27,512 bases of DNA. It comes from an uncultured Clostridia bacterium (GTDB taxonomy: Bacteria; Bacillota; Clostridia; UBA1381). Both the position numbers and the translations under genes were made by a program. Below are positions 22,480-27,512 of this stretch, piece after piece; position 1 is the stretch's first letter, and each line of letters begins with the position of its first letter. The stretch lies in assembly GCA_910585485.1 (NCBI GenBank), contig CAJUEZ010000022.1, forward strand, positions 1-27,512, in the 5' to 3' direction. Below the pieces are notes generated by a model, which was not told the DNA's origin, did not search any database, and worked only from the letters and a program-made list of their open reading frames with translations.

Positions 22480-22778
22480 AAAAACCTCGTAAATCTGTAA
22501 ATTCTATTAGTTTATTATCATACAGTATATCACATATTCTGCCATAAGTAAACTTAAAAAATTCAACTAAATAATATTATTATAATTGGTATCAAATATT
22601 AAGCATTGGGAAGGGGAGTATATAAAAACACTCATGTTTTAGATGAGTGGGGAAGTATTGAAAACTATTATTTACCGACAAACAGAGTGCAAAATGAAAG
22701 AGATACAGACTTGTTTTTGTCCGTATCTCTTTTACTGAGCATTCAGACGATTTTTTTAAAAATCGCATAAACGCTAAT
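22480..22778. other. Intergenic region between two minus-strand genes
   Basis: No gene is supported. It holds a CACTCAT/ATGAGTG hairpin (22629-22649) and, nearer 22779, the terminator of the secreted protein gene. The promoter of the membrane protein gene must be in the left half, but I see no clear boxes. A 31-codon ORF from 22644 runs into the terminator and is not believed. Confidence 0.4.
22697..22732 (-). terminator. Terminator of the GLUG-repeat protein gene
   Basis: AAAGAGATAC-a-GAC (from 22697) and GTC-c-GTATCTCTTT (to 22732) form a 13-bp stem with one mismatch and an 8-nt loop, about 45 bp past the stop of the minus-strand gene. On that strand the 3' arm ends CTCTTT followed by CATTTT. 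Confidence 0.65.
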
Positions 22779-25628
22779 TTAATTTCCGTCTGCCGCGCAA
22801 AGCGGCTTCATTCCTTTTAAGCTGTCCCAAAGCATAACCTTAACCTTTACATTTGCGTTAAAGTTTTGTGGGGATATAGGCGGATTTTCGCCCTTTACAA
22901 GTTGTATATCCTGTGCATTGACGCTTAATAGTCTGCCGTTGTCATACGCGGCGAAAATTACCGTATATGTACCGTCTTTTGGAACGGTTACAATAGCTTT
23001 TTCGTTTTCGTATTTTATACTGAATTTTAATACGGGTATTTTTTCAGCTTCTTTTGTACCGCACCCGTTTTTACACTCTCTTGTTTTAATGCCCTCGTCT
23101 GTTTGGGTCGGCTCTGCTGTTATCTCCCATTCACTCCAGTTATGATTTAACTTAGGTATTATCGTCTGCTCAGTAATCACTGTATTGCACACACTGCAAT
23201 GACTGCCCGCCGTCCTGCCGTCTGTTTCGCAAGTAGGCTCAACCGCTGTGTCTGTTACCTCTGTATGACCTGTTGCGTCAATAGTCGGAATACCGTCTAT
23301 TTCCCGTGTGGCTTCCTCGTCCTCAAATACATTAGAGCAGTCGGAGCACTGCCAATATTCACGGTTGCCCGCTTCGGTACAGGTTGCGGCTTTTGCTTCG
23401 TGATGTACAAGTGTATGCGCATGTATGGGCGGTTCTTCTCTGTTTAACCGTAAAACAGGTCTGCCTAAGCTTGCATCAATATCCCATACTGTGTCAAAAT
23501 TCCAATTTGCAAAATTTTCCTCGCTCGCAAATTGTTCTGATGTAAGCGCGGTTGCGGTATCTTCGGCAATACCGCCGCAGCCCTTTTCAGCAGTACCGCT
23601 TAAATAATAGCAGTCTATCGCTTCGGAGGTAAGCGTTTTTGTATCATTCTCACCATCAAATGGAGGAATATACTCGCGACTGCCAATAATTGCGCCTATA
23701 TTATGCCTACCGTCATTCTCCATAGTTAAGGTGACTTTGCCGATATTATAGCAATTTTTCACCTGTGCAATAGACCAGTTCTCCGTCCAACCTTCTTCAG
23801 CGGTGCCGATGATACCGCCGACCTCGCTGTTACCTGAAACCTCTCCTGTATTATAGCAATTTTCAACACCGCCGCCGACATTTAACACACCGGCAATACC
23901 GCCGACACCCCAAGAAGTTTCTGGCTCATAGCCTTCCACCGCAGGTCTCGATACCCCCGTAATCTTTCCGACGTTGACGCAATTCTCTATTCTATTGCCT
24001 GCGCCGACAATACCGCCGCCGCAAAGATTGACCATAATTTCTCCTTCGTTTATACAATTTTTAATAATACTTTCCTCGCCGCCGTTGCTCGCTATCGCTC
24101 CCGTCAAATGCCAACCAATGACCTTTCCGCTGAATTTGCAACCAGATATAAAACCAAGATTTGCCGACGCAATTCCTGCGGCGACATAATTACGGCTTTC
24201 TATAATACCATCAAACGAACAATCCAAAATTCTGCCGTTTTCTCCGACCTGCTGTACAAGCCCTGCGGCGCAACCACTCATATGCGTTGTCAAAACATAG
24301 CCTTGCACATTGAGATTTTGAACAGTCCCGTCAACGATTGCAAATAAGCCCGTATCCCAGTCTGTTTCCGTATTGATATATAATCCGATTATAGTATGCC
24401 CATCGCCGTCAAACGTTCCCGAAAACAACATAGGATTTTCCCAATCAAAAATGCCAATCGGTGTCCAGCTTTCTTTACCCTCGCCGTATTTTTCGGACAT
24501 ATCAATATCGGCGGTCAGCTTAACCGTTTTACCCTCGTATGTATTACCGTTGTTTACATCATCTCGGAACGCTTCAAGTTCCGCGAGTGTGGATATTTCT
24601 GTAATATCCGCCGTTTCTGTATTTGGCGCAGTATTTGTATAAGTATTATTTACCAAATAAACTTTATCGCCACCGATTACAGGGTATTCATCAACACCGA
24701 TATTTTGTCCCCATTCATCACCAAGCAAATATGCAACCTCGCCGGACGCAAATTGTTCGGCGGTTTTCGCTGTTCCTATATCGGAGGTTATTTCGTCAAA
24801 AGGCTTGCAGTAGTAAACATTATTTATTCCTGTTCCACCGTCATCGCCTGCCATATCTCCCACGCAATCTTCTCCGTCTATCAAACCGATATTAAAGCAC
24901 TTTGATATTCTGCCGCAGGTTATAAGCTGCGCGCAAAGACCGCCTATTAAATATTTTCCGCTCACATTTCCCGCGTTAAAACAGTTTTCGATAAGTCCGA
25001 AGTTTCGTCCGCATATACCGCCGACAAGTATGGTTTTGGTTGAAACCGTACCGCTGTTTGTACATTTCCGTATTATACCTTTGTTAAATCCTGCAATTCC
25101 GCCCGAAATCACACCTCCTGATGGAGCGGCTTCTATCGCATTTATGGACGCGTCGTTGTTACAGCCATCAATAATACCCTGATTGTGTCCTACAATTGCG
25201 CCGGCATACAGAGAGTCGTTAGTGTCTGTATTGACATTCAAACAACCGCCTACGGTTAAATGGGTAATGATTGATTTGCTGTCTGTGTGTCCGAACAAGC
25301 CGCTGTTCATATTTTTTGAGTTAATGTACAAGTTGTCTATCATACGACCTGAACCTCTGAATGTGCCGTTAAACGGGTGTTCCTCTGTTCCGATAGGCGT
25401 CCAGCTTTCCTTGTCCTCACCGTATTTCTTCGACATATCAATGTCAGCGGTCAGCTTAACAGTTTTACCCTCGTATGTATTACCGTTGTTTACATCATCT
25501 CGGAACGCTTCAAGCTCCGCAAGCGTAGATATTTCTGTAATCCCCGTATCATCGGCAAACACCGTAAACGCGCCAAGCACCCCGAAAACAATACATAGCG
25601 TTGTGAATAGTGAAATTAGTTTTTTCAT
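22779..25628 (-). CDS. Secreted/surface protein with GLUG repeats and Cys/His repeats
   Basis: The 949-residue protein starts with a Sec signal peptide (MKKLISLFTTLCIVFGVLGAFTVFADD, cleavage likely after FA). Two homologous blocks follow, each opening with ITEISTLAELEAFRDDVNNG and carrying WTPIG, GTF.G.G, then repeated GLUG-like units (GGIAGFNKGIIRKCTNSG, GGICGRNFGLIENCFNAG). These predict a right-handed beta-helix. Residues of about 735-860 hold repeats with HxC/CxxC (CSDCSNVF, CSVCNTVI, CKNGCG). The C-terminus is a beta-domain ending KVMLWDSLKGMKPLC, seen in Clostridia extracellular proteins. It has no sortase motif or S-layer domain. Likely role: adhesion or glycan contact (inference). AAAGGAGGT precedes the ATG, and the leader is strikingly structured. 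Confidence 0.85.
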   Translation of the reverse strand: MKKLISLFTTLCIVFGVLGAFTVFADDTGITEISTLAELEAFRDDVNNGNTYEGKTVKLTADIDMSKKYGEDKESWTPIGTEEHPFNGTFRGSGRMIDNLYINSKNMNSGLFGHTDSKSIITHLTVGGCLNVNTDTNDSLYAGAIVGHNQGIIDGCNNDASINAIEAAPSGGVISGGIAGFNKGIIRKCTNSGTVSTKTILVGGICGRNFGLIENCFNAGNVSGKYLIGGLCAQLITCGRISKCFNIGLIDGEDCVGDMAGDDGGTGINNVYYCKPFDEITSDIGTAKTAEQFASGEVAYLLGDEWGQNIGVDEYPVIGGDKVYLVNNTYTNTAPNTETADITEISTLAELEAFRDDVNNGNTYEGKTVKLTADIDMSEKYGEGKESWTPIGIFDWENPMLFSGTFDGDGHTIIGLYINTETDWDTGLFAIVDGTVQNLNVQGYVLTTHMSGCAAGLVQQVGENGRILDCSFDGIIESRNYVAAGIASANLGFISGCKFSGKVIGWHLTGAIASNGGEESIIKNCINEGEIMVNLCGGGIVGAGNRIENCVNVGKITGVSRPAVEGYEPETSWGVGGIAGVLNVGGGVENCYNTGEVSGNSEVGGIIGTAEEGWTENWSIAQVKNCYNIGKVTLTMENDGRHNIGAIIGSREYIPPFDGENDTKTLTSEAIDCYYLSGTAEKGCGGIAEDTATALTSEQFASEENFANWNFDTVWDIDASLGRPVLRLNREEPPIHAHTLVHHEAKAATCTEAGNREYWQCSDCSNVFEDEEATREIDGIPTIDATGHTEVTDTAVEPTCETDGRTAGSHCSVCNTVITEQTIIPKLNHNWSEWEITAEPTQTDEGIKTRECKNGCGTKEAEKIPVLKFSIKYENEKAIVTVPKDGTYTVIFAAYDNGRLLSVNAQDIQLVKGENPPISPQNFNANVKVKVMLWDSLKGMKPLCAADGN
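24460..24605. repeat. Internal gene duplication, copy 2
   Basis: 146 bp of the GLUG protein gene nearly identical to 25396-25541, with a 53-bp perfectly identical core at 24526-24578 matching 25462-25514. The copies are in direct orientation, 936 bp apart, and encode the same ITEISTLAELEAFRDDVNNG block. Confidence 0.9.
25396..25541. repeat. Internal gene duplication, copy 1
   Basis: Partner of the 24460-24605 repeat. Because the identical core keeps the reading frame, recombination between the copies would delete 936 bp (312 codons) and leave a shorter in-frame protein. Confidence 0.9.
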
Positions 25629-25655
25629 AAATGTACCTCCTTTAAAAGTCTATAT

Positions 25656-25675
25656 AAAAAAGTTGCTTTGCAACT
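25656..25675 (-). terminator. Leader hairpin T3 just before the GLUG gene RBS
   Basis: On the minus strand AGTTGC-AAA-GCAACT is followed by TTTTT, inside a wider AAAAAAG...CTTTTTT dyad. It lies only about 20 nt upstream of AGGAGG. Confidence 0.6.
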
Positions 25676-25700
25676 ACGCTGCGCTTTTTTGTAATATGCA

Positions 25701-25725
25701 AACTTACTCACGCTGTGAGTAAGTT
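25701..25725. repeat. Perfect 11-bp hairpin in the GLUG gene leader
   Basis: AACTTACTCAC (25701-25711), loop GCT, GTGAGTAAGTT (25715-25725). There is no U-tract, so it is a structural or protein-binding hairpin rather than a terminator. Confidence 0.6.
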
Positions 25726-25735
25726 CCTATAAGAT

Positions 25736-25772
25736 AAAAAATACGCAAGCATACAATAGTCCTGCTTGCGTA
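25736..25772 (-). terminator. Leader terminator T2
   Basis: TACGCAAGCA and TGCTTGCGTA form a perfect 10-bp stem with an 11-nt loop (arms at 25742-25751 and 25763-25772). On the minus strand it is followed by TTTTTT. Its loop (GGACTATTGTA) can pair with ATACAATAATAGTC upstream in the transcript. Confidence 0.75.
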
Positions 25773-25939
25773 AAAAAACATAGGCAAGACTATTATTGTA
25801 TTGCGGTACAATTCATTCCAAATTTACAAAAGCGAATGATAATTAGAGCCTATGTTTTTATCTAACATACGCGCATTTGTAAATTTGTATTCAAAAGTAC
25901 CGCAAATTTGCCGTAAGGCAACGGATAGAAATTCTATCC
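25772..25939 (-). ncRNA. Candidate structured leader or small RNA upstream of the GLUG gene
   Basis: Transcription from the promoter at 25947-25975 would begin near 25939 with GGATAGAA and run to U7 at 25778-25772. The RNA starts with a GGATAGAA/TTCTATCC hairpin and a TTGCC/GGCAA hairpin. Then TTGCGGTAC (25905 to 25897) can pair with GTACCGCAA (25809 to 25801), and AAATTTACAAA (25886 to 25876) with TTTGTAAATTT (25830 to 25820), giving a long stem. Alternatively CATAGGC (25854 to 25848) pairs with GCCTATG (25785 to 25779) directly before the U-tract, a terminator that traps the 3' halves of the long stem. Mutually exclusive stems of this kind are typical of riboswitches and attenuators. I recognise no known class. 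Confidence 0.5.
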
Positions 25940-25946
25940 ATTTTCT

Positions 25947-25975
25947 ATTATACAATAAGCGACAGAAAATTGCAA
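25947..25975 (-). promoter_or_regulatory. Near-consensus promoter for the structured leader
   Basis: On the minus strand TTGCAA (25975 to 25970), 17-bp spacer, TATAAT (25952 to 25947). The -10 is perfect. The predicted start is about 310 nt upstream of the GLUG protein ATG. Confidence 0.75.
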
Positions 25976-26113
25976 GTGTTGGACAAAAGGATTTTGATTG
26001 CATATTAAAAAGGACATAATCGTAAATGATTATGTCCTCATAAAATTCACTGTTAACCCTCATGTTTTTGGTGAGTGTTTTTTGCAAAAATTTAAATTCA
26101 AGATATTAAAATA
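25976..26113. other. Gap between leader promoter and isomerase gene end
   Basis: With 25629-25975 this forms a gene-free stretch of 485 bp. This part holds the isomerase terminator and otherwise AT-rich sequence without recognisable elements. A minus-strand frame at 25824-26087 lacks a ribosome binding site and crosses promoter and hairpins, so it is not counted. Confidence 0.5.
26007..26037 (-). terminator. Intrinsic terminator of the isomerase gene
   Basis: GGACATAATC and GATTATGTCC form a perfect 10-bp stem with a 6-nt loop (26012-26021, 26028-26037). On the minus strand it is followed by TTTTT. It lies about 75 bp past the isomerase stop. Confidence 0.85.
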
Positions 26114-27512
26114 CTATCTTGTTACAATATCAACCGGCACATTGAATATTTTTGCAACTTTCAATATTGTGTCAATATGTCTGCCTGTAGCCGCCGCGAA
26201 GTGATGGGTAGGTCCGCATTCGCTCCAGCGGTTAACAAATTCCCGCGCGCCGCATGTAAAGCGTGTTCTCATATTAGTATCGCCGAAGGAAAGGATTTTA
26301 CCCTCTTCATTTACACCCTCTGCGACGATAAACTTAAATTTACCGTCTCCGTCCTGCGTGATTGCGAGATAAGTAACAGGTCCGGTATACGGATAGAACT
26401 GAGTAAGATAACCGCCGCCTGTCTTGCCGTGGAATACCTTAACGATTTTCATTGTCGGCTTTTTGTCGGATATATCCGCGTCGCCGGAGCCGCTGTGACC
26501 TATGATAGCTATGTCGTCGTTAAAGTCGATAGAATACATCTCAGCAAGCTGACCTGTTCCCGAAATTGTCTTTAATATACTCATTGCCATGGCAACTTTC
26601 ATGTCGCCCTCAACCGCGCAGGCTGTACCCTGTTTAATCAGCATTGAAAACGCGGGGATAAGCATACTGTCAAGTACACCGGCTTTACCCTGAGCAAAGC
26701 CATCATAGTGAGAAGCGATAAGACCAAGCTTTTCGTCCTTAACCCACTGCTCAAATGCGACAACGTATTTTGCCATTTCCCATACTTCCTCAATACTTCC
26801 GCCGCCTTCAATATCAAAGGTATCAAGAATATCCTGAGCCTTTGCGCGGATAGTGGTTTCGTCTGTGATGTCATCGGCAATCGCCCACATTTTTTCCCAA
26901 TCGAACTGCTTTGTATACAAGTTCATTCTTCTGTACAAGTTAGATTCATCAATGTATAAATCCATCATGCCGGGGTATGGTCTGCCAATCTGCGCGATGT
27001 TTGTATCTCTGAATCTTCTTCTTGTCTGAGCCGCGCGGCACCATTCGTCTATTTCCTTCTGAACGCCATCGTCTCCGCCTTCAACAACACCTGTGATTAC
27101 CGCGTGTCTTTTGCCGAAACGTTCAAGGTCAGCCACCATCTCTCCGACAGCGCCGCAGGCATAGCCTTCGCCGAGCCATGATGCAATATCGGTATGGTCA
27201 TAATCAAGCGCCTTTAATTTCTGCACGTTGACAAGAACTACCGGAACATCCAAGTCTTTTACAGCCGGAAGCATATTGTAGGATGTGGCATATGTCAAAA
27301 GCTGTAAAAATACCAAATCTACGTCTGCCGCGCGGAATAAGTCTCCTGCTGCCTGTGACTGCTCCTTTGTCGTTACTATTCCGCCGTCAATAATTTCCAC
27401 AGTATCGGGAAGTGTCTTTTTAAACGCGTCGAATTGAGCCTCAAATTCAGGCACGAGTGACGGAAATTGTGGAAGATAAGCGCCTAATGCAATGGAAAAT
27501 ACGCCTATCTTT
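26114..27512 (-). CDS. L-arabinose/L-fucose isomerase-family protein, 5' end outside window
   Basis: The frame runs from TAG at 26114-26116 to the right edge of the window without a stop. A GTG at 27454 is not the real start, because the codons upstream read KIGVFSIALGAYLPQFPSL, the expected first strand of this family. The visible part has about 466 residues. The AraA/FucI-type features are HYDGF in the middle, AVEGDMKVAMAM with a likely metal-binding Glu, IIGHSGSGD and the C-terminal GPTHHFAAATGRH with a likely metal-binding His. Such enzymes interconvert aldoses and ketoses with Mn2+. Substrate specificity cannot be decided, and it may be one of the AraA-like proteins of unknown sugar preference. 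Confidence 0.88.
   Translation of the reverse strand, partial: KIGVFSIALGAYLPQFPSLVPEFEAQFDAFKKTLPDTVEIIDGGIVTTKEQSQAAGDLFRAADVDLVFLQLLTYATSYNMLPAVKDLDVPVVLVNVQKLKALDYDHTDIASWLGEGYACGAVGEMVADLERFGKRHAVITGVVEGGDDGVQKEIDEWCRAAQTRRRFRDTNIAQIGRPYPGMMDLYIDESNLYRRMNLYTKQFDWEKMWAIADDITDETTIRAKAQDILDTFDIEGGGSIEEVWEMAKYVVAFEQWVKDEKLGLIASHYDGFAQGKAGVLDSMLIPAFSMLIKQGTACAVEGDMKVAMAMSILKTISGTGQLAEMYSIDFNDDIAIIGHSGSGDADISDKKPTMKIVKVFHGKTGGGYLTQFYPYTGPVTYLAITQDGDGKFKFIVAEGVNEEGKILSFGDTNMRTRFTCGAREFVNRWSECGPTHHFAAATGRHIDTILKVAKIFNVPVDIVTR

Noticed and set aside
25800..25815. GTACCGC on the minus strand, reminiscent of the T-box core.
   Set aside because: The rest of the T-box consensus (AGGGUGG before it) is absent, the segment is better explained by pairing with TTGCGGTAC upstream, and the downstream gene is not amino-acid related.
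25824..26087. 87-codon minus-strand frame in the intergenic region.
   Set aside because: It has no ribosome binding site and runs over a near-consensus promoter, a terminator and inverted repeats.
27452..27454. GTG at 27454 as start of the isomerase gene.
   Set aside because: The codons upstream to the window edge encode the conserved first strand (KIGVFSIALGAY), so the gene extends beyond the window.
1..27512. Search for CRISPR arrays, tRNA and rRNA genes, and insertion sequences.
   Set aside because: No regularly spaced repeats, cloverleaf-like tRNA sequence, rRNA motifs or transposase genes were seen by eye.

Overview
The window looks like chromosomal DNA of a low-GC, strictly anaerobic Firmicute (Clostridia, probably an uncultured gut Clostridiales-type lineage). 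The evidence is strong AGGAGG-type ribosome binding sites, an NAD-linked trimeric [FeFe]-hydrogenase operon, a panB/panC/panD operon preceded by a PanG-like reductase, and a secreted protein with GLUG repeats and Cys/His repeats of Clostridia type. Genus and species cannot be fixed from the sequence alone. No rRNA, tRNA, CRISPR array or insertion sequence was recognised.

Left part, about 1-13.8 kb: an AT-rich accessory region, probably an integrated mobile element. It starts with an unidentified gene cut by the window edge and a DUF4143-type AAA ATPase. Next come a large serine recombinase with a 40-residue companion ORF, palindromes, an SF3 helicase/primase-type replication protein and an unknown partner gene. 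Diverging from these is a 476-residue unknown protein followed by an excisionase-like HTH protein. The central cargo is a zinc-ribbon amidoligase plus a class II glutamine amidotransferase. The amidoligase reading frame is interrupted by one in-frame TAG where relatives, as I recall them, carry Trp. Two tiny peptide ORFs lie divergently just upstream. After a strong terminator come a resolvase/invertase-type serine recombinase, a DUF6809-like protein, a convergent HTH repressor, and a run of very small genes that includes two Cys-rich paralogues. The region ends with a doubly frameshifted gene and two intrinsic terminators. No relaxase, capsid or conjugation gene is visible, so an integrative mobilisable element or satellite fits better than a complete phage or ICE.

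Right part, about 14.0-27.5 kb: core-type genes with higher GC. hydC-hydB-hydA (minus strand) encode an electron-bifurcating NAD/ferredoxin [FeFe] hydrogenase. Diverging from it is a pantothenate operon (panG-like, panB, panC, panD), in which the DUF2520/Rossmann protein would supply the ketopantoate reductase step in the absence of panE. The best start codon of that first gene appears to be AUA. A shared terminator separates the operon from a YbhN/LPG-synthase-like membrane protein. A 949-residue secreted GLUG-repeat protein follows, preceded by an unusual leader with a near-consensus promoter, alternative RNA stems and three intrinsic-terminator-like hairpins. The window ends inside a gene for an L-arabinose/L-fucose isomerase-family enzyme.

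The points most worth checking are the structured leader at 25.63-25.98 kb, the amber codon in the amidoligase together with its glutaminase partner and neighbouring tiny peptides, and the AUA start of the panG-like gene.
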